64,000 nucleotides of DNA from Marinococcus luteus_A (GTDB lineage Bacteria > Bacillota > Bacilli > Bacillales > Marinococcaceae). Shown piece by piece: positions 8,722 to 16,892 of this stretch. Position numbers and translations under genes: made by a program. Where the stretch lies: assembly GCF_034497705.1 (NCBI RefSeq), contig NZ_JAXRUV010000001.1, positions 682,001 through 746,000 on the forward strand, in the 5' to 3' direction. The notes under the pieces were generated by a model. It was not told the DNA's origin. It ran no database searches and saw nothing but the letters and a program-made list of their open reading frames with translations. Every line of letters starts with the position of its first letter. Within the stretch, counting starts at the first letter, position 1.

Positions 8722-9537
8722 TTAGCTTTTTCGGTAAAAAAAAGTTCCGGCCGGCTCAAACTTATACTTTTCCGGATGAAACATCTGCTCCGTGCTTCCG
8801 ACAAACAGCACGCCGCCCGGGCGAAGCGCACTGTAAAACTGGTGGTAAATATAATCCTTAGCTTCCTCTGTAAAATAGATCATCACATTTCTGCAAATGA
8901 TAATATCTACATCCCCCACCGGTTTGTCCGCAAGCAGATTCTGCTTTTTAAAGCGAATATCCCGGGCAGCCGCTTTTGTGTCAAACTGGTAGGCTGGCGG
9001 ACTCGCTTCAAAATATTTCTGCAGATACGCCGCTGGAACGTTTTCTATGGCCCGGCTTGAATAGATACCCATCTGCGCCTTTTCAAGAATACTGGTGTCA
9101 ATATCTGTCGCCGTAATGGAAAAGGAGACCCCCGGAAATGCTTCTTTCATCATCATCCAGAGCGAGTATGGTTCTTCACCTGTAGAACACGCTGCAGACC
9201 ATATGTGCAGATTGCTGCGTTTGTTAAGTATTTCCGGAAGAACCGATGTCTGAAGCACCTCCCACCGGGAAGGGTTACGGAAAAACTCGGAAACATTGAT
9301 AGTCATCCGCTCAAGTATTTCCTTCAGAAGCGCTTCGTCTTTTTGAAGCCCCCGGTCAAATAAATCTGTAAATGAATGAAAACCTTTTTTCTGCAAAAAG
9401 GAAAACAGCCGCCGCTTCATCTGCGCCTCTTTGTATAAATGCAGGTCCAGGCCGGTCAGTGCCTTCATCTTTTGCACGAATAGACCGTAATCCTCGGCCA
9501 TTTGATTTTCCACTGCTGTATGTTGTCTGCTTGTCAT
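8722..9537 (-). CDS. cheR: Chemotaxis protein methyltransferase CheR
   Basis: CheR adds methyl groups from SAM to glutamates of chemoreceptors, for chemotactic adaptation. It has 271 residues: an N-terminal helical CheR domain (YKEAQMKRRL, TINVSEFFRN) and a SAM-binding fold with IWSAACSTGEEPYSL and CRNVMIYF. It ends VGSTEQMFHPEK, as in Bacillus. The stop codon lies in the loop of a small AAAAGC/GCTTTT hairpin that may be a weak terminator. It implies that the organism is, or was, motile. Confidence 0.94.
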   Translation of the reverse strand: MTSRQHTAVENQMAEDYGLFVQKMKALTGLDLHLYKEAQMKRRLFSFLQKKGFHSFTDLFDRGLQKDEALLKEILERMTINVSEFFRNPSRWEVLQTSVLPEILNKRSNLHIWSAACSTGEEPYSLWMMMKEAFPGVSFSITATDIDTSILEKAQMGIYSSRAIENVPAAYLQKYFEASPPAYQFDTKAAARDIRFKKQNLLADKPVGDVDIIICRNVMIYFTEEAKDYIYHQFYSALRPGGVLFVGSTEQMFHPEKYKFEPAGTFFYRKS

Positions 9538-9675
9538 CGTATCCCCACTTTGCTGAGTATTATTATATCACGGCGGCCTTGTTTCTTCAGGTTCCGCCCA
9601 AAGATCTTTTTCATTATATCGACCAGCAGAAAGGGAATTTTCACTTGATAAACAGGTGGAAGGCCCGGTGAATTA

Positions 9676-9708
9676 AAAAAAGCGGGCCCCCTGAAGGGAC
9701 ACGCTTTA
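9676..9708 (-). terminator. Intrinsic terminator after the Pmp3-family gene
   Basis: On the minus strand AAGCGTGTCCC and GGGGGCCCGCTT form an imperfect hairpin around TTCA, followed by a run of T. It lies directly after the stop of the 57-residue gene and ahead of cheR. Confidence 0.7.
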
Positions 9709-9710
9709 GA

Positions 9711-9884
9711 TTAATATCTTTTCGCCCGTTTTTCCGCTTTGGAATCCGCTACGACGAAGCAGGCGTGAATGGATGCCGGCACCCAGAAAAGCAGGAGCAG
9801 CAGGAAATTGATAAATGCCTGAAACGGCCGGCCGACGAGCAGCACCGCTACCGGCGGCAAAAGTATTGCAAGTAAATACATCAT
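9711..9884 (-). CDS. YqaE/Pmp3-family small membrane proteolipid
   Basis: A 57-residue protein, starting MMYLLAILLPP. It has two hydrophobic helices (residues 2-18 and 23-38) joined by a short GRPFQAF turn, then a charged tail ending KAEKRAKRY. The layout and sequence (PPVAVLLVG, FLLLLLFWVPASIHA) match the Pmp3/YqaE/UPF0057 family, linked in other organisms to salt and membrane-potential stress. AAGGGTGAT precedes the start. It sits between ndk and cheR, where B. subtilis has no such gene. Confidence 0.85.
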   Translation of the reverse strand: MMYLLAILLPPVAVLLVGRPFQAFINFLLLLLFWVPASIHACFVVADSKAEKRAKRY

Positions 9885-9953
9885 TAGTTATCACCCTTAT
9901 CTTGAATTGTCTATAAGAGTGTATTCCCAAAAGCGTAGCAGCTTAATCTTATT

Positions 9954-10403
9954 TTACAGCCAGACATCAATGGAACGTTCATATTCGATCACTTCTTCCG
10001 GATCAAAAAACAAACCAATCTCTCGATCCGCGCTCTCAAGGGAATCTGAGCCGTGGATAACATTTTTCTCCTTCACATGCCCATAATCGCCGCGGATCGT
10101 TCCTGCCGGTGCTTCTTTTGGATCAGTTTTCCCGATCAGCAGCCGGGAAATATGTATAGCATCCTGGCCTTCGAGTACTAAGGCAAACACGGGGCCCGAC
10201 GTAATAAAACCGACCAGATCATTGAAAAAAGGTTTTTCTTTATGTTCTTCGTAATGCTTTTGGGCCAATTCAGGTGAAATGTGCATAAATTTACCGGCGG
10301 CGATTTTCAGTCCTTTTTCTTCAAAACGCTGAACAATTCTGCCAACCAGTCCGCGCTGGACTCCGTCCGGCTTTACCATTACAAACGTGCGTTCACTCGT
10401 CAT
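9954..10403 (-). CDS. ndk: Nucleoside diphosphate kinase
   Basis: Ndk balances NTP and dNTP pools by phosphotransfer through a histidine. At 149 residues it is the usual length. MVKPDGVQRGL opens the fold, and the catalytic His is in VIHGSDSLESA. The start at 10403 (MTSERTFVMVKPDG) fits the family; an in-frame ATG six codons upstream lacks support. It lies in the hepT-ndk-cheR order shared with B. subtilis. Confidence 0.97.
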   Translation of the reverse strand: MTSERTFVMVKPDGVQRGLVGRIVQRFEEKGLKIAAGKFMHISPELAQKHYEEHKEKPFFNDLVGFITSGPVFALVLEGQDAIHISRLLIGKTDPKEAPAGTIRGDYGHVKEKNVIHGSDSLESADREIGLFFDPEEVIEYERSIDVWL

Positions 10404-10488
10404 ATTTCTTCCCCCATCCATTACTATTTACCAAAATTAGTATAGCAAAAGTTGAAAGCGTTAGCAATTACCGGCTGGACGGGGAGAA

Positions 10489-11460
10489 TCAATATTTTCT
10501 GCCACCAATATAGGCAGCAATATCTTTTAAAGAATCCTTTGCCTCTATGTCCGGCAAAGCGGCAATAGCTTCGTAGGCTTTCTCCAGATACCGCTCACTC
10601 ATTTTTTTTGCATATTCGATACCCCCGGAATTGTTGATTTCCGAAAGAATGCGGGTGACCTGCTCTTCGTCGACGGCTTCTTCCTGAATGGCTGCACTGA
10701 TGTTTTCCTGAAGCTGCGGGTTCTGATGCATAGCATACAGCGCAGGCAGCGTTACATTTCCCTGTCTTAGATCACCACCGGCGGGCTTTCCAAGCTCTTT
10801 TTCGCTTCCGGTAAAGTCGAGAATATCATCGATAATCTGATAGGACATACCAAGGTGATAGCCGTACCGGTAAAGCTGGCGCTGCGTCTTTTTTGATGCT
10901 CCGGCGCTTGCAGCACCGAGTTCACAGCCGGCCGCAATCAAAACTGCTGTTTTTCTCCGGATTCTGCGCAGGTACGTCCGCAGTGGCTGCTCCCAGTTGT
11001 ACTGGTCCCGGATCTGTTCGATCTCGCCGACACATATTTCGATCAGCGTTTTTGAGATAATCCGGTTGATAACAGGATCGCGGTAGTAGGCTGCGCGCTC
11101 AACAGCACTTCCAAAAATATAATCACCGGTATACATCGCTACTTTGTTATCCCAGGCAGCCTTGACTGTAGACTCACCCCGGCGCAGTTCAGCATCATCT
11201 ATCACATCGTCATGAACGAGGGAAGCCATGTGTATCAGTTCAAGCGAAGCGGCCGCATGTTTGATATGTTCAATATCATAATTTCCAAATTTCGCACTGA
11301 GCAGCACTAAAACCGGCCGGATACGTTTGCCTCCAGCTTTTAATAAGTGATTTGACGCTTCAGTCAAGACGGCGTGTTTCGAATCCACCGCTTCTTCAAG
11401 CGTTTTTTCAATCACTTTAATATCCGGTTTTAAATCTCTGTACAGATCCATCAGCTTCAT
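10489..11460 (-). CDS. hepT: Heptaprenyl diphosphate synthase component II
   Basis: This catalytic trans-prenyltransferase subunit elongates FPP with IPP to the C35 side chain of menaquinone-7, with HepS as partner. The 323-residue protein has both aspartate-rich motifs, DDVIDD and DDILD, and GGKRIRP near the N-terminus, and ends AAYIGGRKY. ATG 11460 follows GAAGGTGA by a normal distance; an upstream TTG in the same frame is less likely. It almost abuts mqnA. Confidence 0.94.
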   Translation of the reverse strand: MKLMDLYRDLKPDIKVIEKTLEEAVDSKHAVLTEASNHLLKAGGKRIRPVLVLLSAKFGNYDIEHIKHAAASLELIHMASLVHDDVIDDAELRRGESTVKAAWDNKVAMYTGDYIFGSAVERAAYYRDPVINRIISKTLIEICVGEIEQIRDQYNWEQPLRTYLRRIRRKTAVLIAAGCELGAASAGASKKTQRQLYRYGYHLGMSYQIIDDILDFTGSEKELGKPAGGDLRQGNVTLPALYAMHQNPQLQENISAAIQEEAVDEEQVTRILSEINNSGGIEYAKKMSERYLEKAYEAIAALPDIEAKDSLKDIAAYIGGRKY

Positions 11461-11471
11461 CTTATTCACCT

Positions 11472-12332
11472 TCAAAATAAATAATGCACCTCGTCTCCCG
11501 GCTGCAAAATATCTAAACTTTCAACTGCTTCATTTAAATATCCATACTTATAAGCGAGATGGTAATAATAAAGCAGGCCTTCCTGCTCCCTGGCCCCAAG
11601 CGTGAAATGAAGTCCCCGGAAGTACTCCTGCCAATACGAACTGCTGCCTCCGAGCCGATGACTGTAATCACTGGCCATTCCGGCAAAATCGTCCTGCTGT
11701 GCTGTGCGGCGGCTTTGTAAAAAACCCTGATAGAGGGTGGACCACATGCTTTCGGCCTGATGGAACGACTCGTTTTGAACGGCAAATACAGCGTAAACCA
11801 TCGGCAGACCGGTATGAGCATACCATAACTCACCGAGATCGTAACGGTACCAGTCACTTTCCTCCCAGGAAGCCTTGATGGCGTCATCGCCAATTAACAG
11901 GTAAGCGTCATTCTCCTCTTTCATTTTCACCGGGTCCGGTGCCTGCGTTTGATAATCCGCCTCTGTCACCTGATAGAATTCCTGCAGTATAATTTTCAGC
12001 AGATGAACGCTTGTCGCACTTGTCGATGTCAAAGCAATCCGCTTTCCCGTAAGCTCATCAAGAGGATAATGGGAGTAGAACAAAATGGACCGTACTTTGC
12101 CTGCAGAAGCTACACAAAGAGACGGCAGAAGCGAAAGAGCACGCGTACTGGACCCAAAAGCAAACGAAGATACAGCGCTTCCGCTCAGCTTTTGTTCTTC
12201 AAGCTTTCGGTTCAGTGAAGCGGGTACGTCCTGTTCGAACTGCACCCCTTCCTGCTCGAGCTTTTGCCGTTCAAGATAATAAAAAAACGGTTTTGCATTC
12301 GTATAAGCAATTTCTCCCATTGTTATGGACAT
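11472..12332 (-). CDS. mqnA: Chorismate dehydratase MqnA-like (futalosine pathway)
   Basis: A 286-residue protein of the periplasmic-binding-like DUF178/MqnA family. It starts MSITMGEIAYTNAKPFFYYL and has the two-lobe layout (SSFAFGSSTRALSL, SILFYSHYPLDELTGKRIALTSTSATSVHLL). Family members dehydrate chorismate to 3-enolpyruvylbenzoate, the first step of menaquinone synthesis by the futalosine route. Its position between a prenyltransferase and hepT supports a menaquinone role. Other mqn genes are not in this window. GGAGAG precedes ATG 12332. Confidence 0.82.
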   Translation of the reverse strand: MSITMGEIAYTNAKPFFYYLERQKLEQEGVQFEQDVPASLNRKLEEQKLSGSAVSSFAFGSSTRALSLLPSLCVASAGKVRSILFYSHYPLDELTGKRIALTSTSATSVHLLKIILQEFYQVTEADYQTQAPDPVKMKEENDAYLLIGDDAIKASWEESDWYRYDLGELWYAHTGLPMVYAVFAVQNESFHQAESMWSTLYQGFLQSRRTAQQDDFAGMASDYSHRLGGSSSYWQEYFRGLHFTLGAREQEGLLYYYHLAYKYGYLNEAVESLDILQPGDEVHYLF

Positions 12333-12382
12333 AACCATCTCTCCAAATCGTATACATCTTCCTTACGCAGGTGTACATATCT

Positions 12383-13243
12383 TTACATTAAAATATCTCC
12401 AAGGGTAAATACTAATATCACAATACTTATAATCCCGTTCATGGGGAAAAAGGCGACCCCGACCTTTGACAGATCGTAAGGCTTCACCAGTGAATGCTCA
12501 TAGATCATGATTGCAGCGGCTGCAGAAACTCCAACAAGGTAAAACCAGCTGAGCGGCGAAAGCAGATACAGTGCCAGAAGAGAAATCAGACTGACGAGAT
12601 GAAATCCCCGGGAAATGTAAAGAGCTTTTGCAATCCCGAAACGGGCCGGGATGGAATTCAGTCCGGCGCGCTTATCATACTCTGCATCCTGTGTCGCGTA
12701 AATAATGTCAAATCCGCCAATCCACATCGCCACCGCTGTAAAAAGCAGAAATGCCTCCGGCTGAAGCGTGCCTGTCACTCCTACCCATCCGCCGAGCGGA
12801 GCGATGCCAATTGTTACTCCTAAAAACACATGGCAGAGCCAGGTGAAGCGCTTCGTGTAGGAATACAGCGTCATAAAAAATACAGGAATTGGCAGAAGAT
12901 AGACTGCCAGCATATTTAACTGGAACGCAGCGACAAATAAAATAAAAAAAGATCCAAGCACAAACAAAATGGCTTGACCTCGTGAAACCTCTCCTGCAGG
13001 AATGGCTCGTGTTTCCGTTCGCGGATTGCGGGCGTCTATTTCTGCATCGATCAGGCGGTTCAATGTCATTGCAGCGCTGCGGGCACCAAACATTGCCAGT
13101 GTAATCCAGATCCAGTCAGCAATGGAGGGCCAGGAGCCGTTGATCATCAGGCCGCCGAGCGCCGCTCCCAAAAATGCAAACGGGAGGGCGAATACGGTAT
13201 GCTCGAATTTTATCATTTCTAAAATAGTTTTAATTTTACTCAT
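12383..13243 (-). CDS. mqnP: UbiA-family prenyltransferase, probably MqnP (menaquinone synthesis)
   Basis: An integral membrane protein of 286 residues with about eight hydrophobic helices. It carries a UbiA-type Mg-prenyl-diphosphate site, NRLIDAEIDARNPRTETR, and a second Asp-rich loop, YATQDAEYDKRAG. UbiA proteins attach polyprenyl chains to aromatic acids. Here it probably joins the HepST heptaprenyl chain to the futalosine-pathway naphthoate before MenG methylation; that is inferred from the neighbours mqnA, menG, hepS and hepT. The alternative is an MenA or UbiA role. Confidence 0.78.
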   Translation of the reverse strand: MSKIKTILEMIKFEHTVFALPFAFLGAALGGLMINGSWPSIADWIWITLAMFGARSAAMTLNRLIDAEIDARNPRTETRAIPAGEVSRGQAILFVLGSFFILFVAAFQLNMLAVYLLPIPVFFMTLYSYTKRFTWLCHVFLGVTIGIAPLGGWVGVTGTLQPEAFLLFTAVAMWIGGFDIIYATQDAEYDKRAGLNSIPARFGIAKALYISRGFHLVSLISLLALYLLSPLSWFYLVGVSAAAAIMIYEHSLVKPYDLSKVGVAFFPMNGIISIVILVFTLGDILM

Positions 13244-13273
13244 TGGTTCAACTTCCTTATCACTGTCATCTTA

Positions 13274-13981
13274 TCATTTTTTGCGGGCGATATGGGCGCA
13301 GACTGTGCCGGCAGAAAAAGGAGAAATCTGTACCTGGCTGAACCCTGCTTCCATGAACATAACTCCAAGCGTTTCTTTCGACGGAAATACCATCGTCGAT
13401 TCCTGTAGCCAGCGGTATTCGTCGTATCGGTTAATCAATACTTTTCCTATCACCGGCATGACTGATTGAAAATAAAAGGAATAAAATTTTTCCACGATGC
13501 TGTTTTCCGGCCAGGACGTTTCCAGGCACACAGCGGTGCCTCCAGGCTTCAGCACCCGCTGCATTTCCTTAAGCACCCGCAGATAATCGGATACGTTCCG
13601 GAGGCCGAAGCCTATCGTTACGTAATCAAACGAGTTATCAGGAAACGGCAGGCTGTTTACATTGCCATGTATTAAATCGATGTTTCTGAGCTGTTCCCGG
13701 TGCACCTTCTCCCGACCGACTTCAAGCATTTTTTCACTGAAGTCGATGCCGGTGGCGCTGCCGCCTTTTCCTACTGCTTTACCAAGCTGGATCGTCCAGT
13801 CTGCCGTGCCGCAGCATAAATCGAGCGCTTTTGAGCCGCGGCGGACGTTCATCTGCTTCATGGTTTTTTTACGCCAACGCTTATGCAGCCGGAAGCTGAT
13901 CACGCTGTTCATATGGTCGTAGTTTCCTGAAATAGACTGGAATACCTGATATACTTTATTTTCTTTTTGGGTAGCCATCAT
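13274..13981 (-). CDS. menG: Demethylmenaquinone methyltransferase
   Basis: MenG/UbiE performs the last step of menaquinone synthesis, methylating demethylmenaquinone with SAM. It has about 235 residues. Motif I reads LDLCCGTADW; VTIGFGLRNVSD and LKPGGTAVCLE follow. AAAAGGGG lies five bases before two adjacent ATGs at 13981 and 13978, and either may be used. It is 12 bp downstream of hepS, in the classic hepS-menG-hepT cluster, which here is interrupted by mqnP and mqnA. Confidence 0.93.
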   Translation of the reverse strand: MMATQKENKVYQVFQSISGNYDHMNSVISFRLHKRWRKKTMKQMNVRRGSKALDLCCGTADWTIQLGKAVGKGGSATGIDFSEKMLEVGREKVHREQLRNIDLIHGNVNSLPFPDNSFDYVTIGFGLRNVSDYLRVLKEMQRVLKPGGTAVCLETSWPENSIVEKFYSFYFQSVMPVIGKVLINRYDEYRWLQESTMVFPSKETLGVMFMEAGFSQVQISPFSAGTVCAHIARKK

Positions 13982-13993
13982 TGAAACCCCTTT

Positions 13994-14752
13994 TTACTCA
14001 ATACCTACAGCTATCCATTCATCCATTAACGATTGCAGCGTATCAGAGAGCTGTTCGTCTTTTTCAACCTGCTGATGAAAAAAGCTGTGTTCTTGATCGA
14101 TTAGTTGTTTTAATATTTGCTGTGCGCTCTGCGATTGACCTTCCCAGTACTGCACCTGGGCGGCACAGGCTGAAAATTCTTCGGTACGGCCAAACCACTC
14201 CCATTCATGAAGCAGCCTTTTCAAGGCAAAAATAGACGAGGAAGCCACTGCAAGATGCGGGCGTCCGTAAAAATGGATGACCTCTTCCACAATACCCGCT
14301 TCACTCGTTCTTAGTGTTTGAAGCATGTCGGTATGGTCCCGGCACTCGCCAAAATGCAGCTTCATTTTCGCTTCATTCATGCTTCGGATTGCTGATGTAA
14401 AAACAAGAAGGATTTCCTGATGAAAGGCAGTACTGAGCAGACGGTAGTAGAGACTGCTCATCAAATCCCCGTTCAGAATCGTCAGCTGCCTTATTTTTTT
14501 ATCATCGCCGTCGTTATGCAGCTGGATCTGTTCATGAGCTTTAAACGCCGATTGAACGAGCAGTACAGCTGCAATTTGTTCCCCCATCCGTTCCCGGGGC
14601 ACTTTGGCTTCTTTTAACGCCTCAAGCAGAAGGTGGATCGTCTCTTCGTGCGCTTCCGGCAGCCCGATTTTCTCCTCAATATACGAGTGCTGGGTCAGGC
14701 GCTGAAACTCTTTTTTTATTTCCTCTGCACATGGTGTCCAGTAGTTGTTCAT
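13994..14752 (-). CDS. hepS: Heptaprenyl diphosphate synthase component I
   Basis: HepS is the non-catalytic partner of HepT and is needed to set the C35 chain length. The 252-residue, largely helical protein carries the family hallmark LTILNGDLMSSLYYRLLS near residue 90. Sequence conservation in this family is low, so the call rests on that motif, the length, and the position between mtrB and menG, as in B. subtilis. Confidence 0.88.
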   Translation of the reverse strand: MNNYWTPCAEEIKKEFQRLTQHSYIEEKIGLPEAHEETIHLLLEALKEAKVPRERMGEQIAAVLLVQSAFKAHEQIQLHNDGDDKKIRQLTILNGDLMSSLYYRLLSTAFHQEILLVFTSAIRSMNEAKMKLHFGECRDHTDMLQTLRTSEAGIVEEVIHFYGRPHLAVASSSIFALKRLLHEWEWFGRTEEFSACAAQVQYWEGQSQSAQQILKQLIDQEHSFFHQQVEKDEQLSDTLQSLMDEWIAVGIE

Positions 14753-14850
14753 GCCGCTTCCCCCAACCCCTTAAATGCTGGTGATTTCATTTCTTGCGTT
14801 CTATGCTCTCCAATTATAGCACAGCCTCTTTGTTTCCAAGAAAGATTACG

Positions 14851-15078
14851 TTAATCTTCCCCGCTACCTGCCTTTATTTCGCCGTAGCTCGTTTGTATAA
14901 CCGCGTTGCCCCGCACCTTGATCGCAGACGTATGTTCGGTAAACTGGGCGATGAGCACTTCTCCGCCGTCTAATTTCTCCAAGTGATGGAAACGGGTGTC
15001 CTTGCCGCGGGTCAAGCCCATGACGTTGACACCGTCTTCTTCTGCACGGATGACGATAAAATCATCTCCATTCTGCAT
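14851..15078 (-). CDS. mtrB: trp RNA-binding attenuation protein (TRAP)
   Basis: TRAP is an 11-subunit ring that binds tryptophan between subunits and wraps GAG/UAG repeats of trp leader RNA. The 75-residue protein keeps the tryptophan-contact residues (Thr23, Thr28, Ser51, equivalent to 25, 30 and 53 of B. subtilis) and the RNA-contact residues Lys35, Lys54 and Arg56 in FTEHTSAIKVRG. It lies downstream of folE (mtrA), in the same order as B. subtilis. A matching target lies at 5848-5911. Confidence 0.96.
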   Translation of the reverse strand: MQNGDDFIVIRAEEDGVNVMGLTRGKDTRFHHLEKLDGGEVLIAQFTEHTSAIKVRGNAVIQTSYGEIKAGSGED

Positions 15079-15159
15079 TTAAGACCCTCCCTGTTTTCGT
15101 TTTGTTCCCATGGTAAAGCGCCCGCTCTCTGCAGGCGCCTCGTTTTTATCTGCTGGGGA

Positions 15160-15726
15160 TCAGTGCTTAATGAGCGAAAGAACCTCGCTCCTTGCCGCCT
15201 GATCTCCTTCAAATGTTCCTCTCACTGCAGAAGTTACCGTCATAGATCCAGGTTTCTTCACGCCGCGCATGGTCATACACATATGTTCTGCTTCAAGCAC
15301 GACCATCACTCCGTGAGGTTCAAGCGTCGAAACAATTTCATTTGCGATAGTATAGGTGATACGTTCCTGAAGCTGTGGACGTTTGGCAATCGTTTCTACA
15401 GTCCGGGCCAGCTTGCTGAGACCTGTCACCATTCCGCCTTTCGGGATGTAGGCTACGTGAGCCTTACCGAAAAAAGGAACTAAGTGATGCTCGCACATCG
15501 AAAAAAACGGTATGTCTTTTACCAGAACCAGTTCCTCGTGATCTTCCCCAAAGACAGTTTTTAAATGCTCGTCTGCTGATTCATGCAGCCCGGCAAAAAC
15601 CTCCTGATATAAACGGGCTACTCTGTCCGGGGTGTCAAGCAGGCCTTCACGGCCGGCATCTTCACCAACTCCTTCAAGAATCAGCCTGACACCTTCTTTT
15701 ATTTTTTCGTGATCGAAATTAGCCAC
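15160..15726 (-). CDS. folE: GTP cyclohydrolase I (MtrA/FolE)
   Basis: FolE opens GTP to 7,8-dihydroneopterin triphosphate, the first step of folate synthesis. It has 188 residues with the zinc and active-site residues in SMCEHHLVPF and AEHMCMTMRG. The best start is GTG 15726, seven bases after GGAGG; an ATG six codons upstream has no ribosome site. It is co-directional with mtrB. In B. subtilis hbs and spoIVA precede it; here gpsA does. Confidence 0.94.
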   Translation of the reverse strand: MANFDHEKIKEGVRLILEGVGEDAGREGLLDTPDRVARLYQEVFAGLHESADEHLKTVFGEDHEELVLVKDIPFFSMCEHHLVPFFGKAHVAYIPKGGMVTGLSKLARTVETIAKRPQLQERITYTIANEIVSTLEPHGVMVVLEAEHMCMTMRGVKKPGSMTVTSAVRGTFEGDQAARSEVLSLIKH

Positions 15727-15782
15727 CGTAAGTCCTCCAATCAACTTCTGCTGCCTTCAGCCGCTGCTGTTTGTCTTGAAAA

Positions 15783-15811
15783 ATTTTAGCACAAGCCCTT
15801 TTAGAAAGCAA
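15783..15811 (-). promoter_or_regulatory. Candidate promoter for folE-mtrB
   Basis: On the minus strand TTGCTT is separated by 17 bp from TAAAAT, which carries a TG one base upstream (extended -10). It lies about 55 bp before the folE start. A short GCGCC/GGCGC hairpin just upstream may end gpsA transcription. Confidence 0.45.
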
Positions 15812-15840
15812 AAGGGGCGCCTTTAAACGTAACTGGCGCA

Positions 15841-16878
15841 TTAATTATTATCATCAAGCAGCATGATGGAGTGCTCTTTCTCATTTTTCTTCCCACGCTC
15901 CATCAGGGATTTCGCCATTTTTTCCGGTGGCACGTGCTCAAACAGTACTTTGTACAACCCTTCTGTAATCGGCATTTCCACTCCAAGCGAACGGGACCAG
16001 TGATATACAGCTTCAGTGGTGCGCACGCCTTCAACAACCATCCCCATCTGCTCCAGGACGTCTTCAAGGCTTTTACCTGAACCGATTTGATTTCCAGCCC
16101 GCCAGTTCCGGCTGTGTTCACTTGTACATGTAACGATCAAATCCCCAAGACCCGAAAGGCCGGTAAAAGTGAGCGGAGATGCGCCCAGATGCGTGCCGAG
16201 CCGAGTGATTTCCGCCAGCCCTCTAGTCATTAAAGCGGCTTTTGCATTATCACCGTATCCAAGTCCTGACGTAAGACCGATACCGAGGGCAATAATGTTT
16301 TTCAATGCCCCGCCAAGCTCGACACCGAGAAAATCATCGTTGGTGTATACACGGAAAGCCTGATTCATAAACAGCTCCTGAACACGGGTCTGTACGTGTT
16401 CAGACGTGCCGGACACTGCGACAGTGGTCGGCTGCTGCTCTGCCACTTCTTCTGCGTGGCTTGGTCCTGAAAGCACTGCCATTCCCTGAAAAGAAAGACC
16501 GGCCCACTCTTCTTCGAGAATTTGCGATACCCTTAAAAACGATTCAGGCTCGATACCTTTAGCCGCGTGTACGACAATAGTGTCCTGCTGAAGATACGGC
16601 ATTAAATCCCGGGCGATTTTTCTGACGGCTCCACTCGGGACTGCAAGAACAATAAAGGAAGCCTCTACTGCTGCTTCCTTTATGTCCGTTGTAGCCACTA
16701 TATTTTCCGGCAGTACGATCCCTTTTAGATAGCCTTCGTTTCTGTGTGTGGTATTAATTTCTTCAGCCAGCGCTTCTCTGCGGCACCAAAGACGCACCGC
16801 ATGCTGATTTTGTCCTAACACAGAAGCCAGGGCCGTTCCCCAGCTCCCTGCTCCGATAACAGCTGCCTGTTTTTTCAT
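15841..16878 (-). CDS. gpsA: Glycerol-3-phosphate dehydrogenase [NAD(P)+]
   Basis: GpsA reduces dihydroxyacetone phosphate to sn-glycerol-3-phosphate, the backbone for phospholipids. It has 345 residues: N-terminal Rossmann loop GAGSWGTALA, the KGIEPES motif, and the catalytic lysine region LGYGDNAKAALMTRGLAE. AAAGGAG lies before ATG 16878. The next gene upstream is plsY, whose product uses G3P directly, so the pair forms a functional unit, and plsC lies a few kb away. Confidence 0.96.
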   Translation of the reverse strand: MKKQAAVIGAGSWGTALASVLGQNQHAVRLWCRREALAEEINTTHRNEGYLKGIVLPENIVATTDIKEAAVEASFIVLAVPSGAVRKIARDLMPYLQQDTIVVHAAKGIEPESFLRVSQILEEEWAGLSFQGMAVLSGPSHAEEVAEQQPTTVAVSGTSEHVQTRVQELFMNQAFRVYTNDDFLGVELGGALKNIIALGIGLTSGLGYGDNAKAALMTRGLAEITRLGTHLGASPLTFTGLSGLGDLIVTCTSEHSRNWRAGNQIGSGKSLEDVLEQMGMVVEGVRTTEAVYHWSRSLGVEMPITEGLYKVLFEHVPPEKMAKSLMERGKKNEKEHSIMLLDDNN

Positions 16879-16892
16879 GCTTTTAACTCCTT

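Noticed and set aside
9706..9930. A 74-codon frame overlapping the Pmp3 gene
   Set aside because: The other frame gives a recognisable YqaE/Pmp3 protein with a ribosome site; this one does not.
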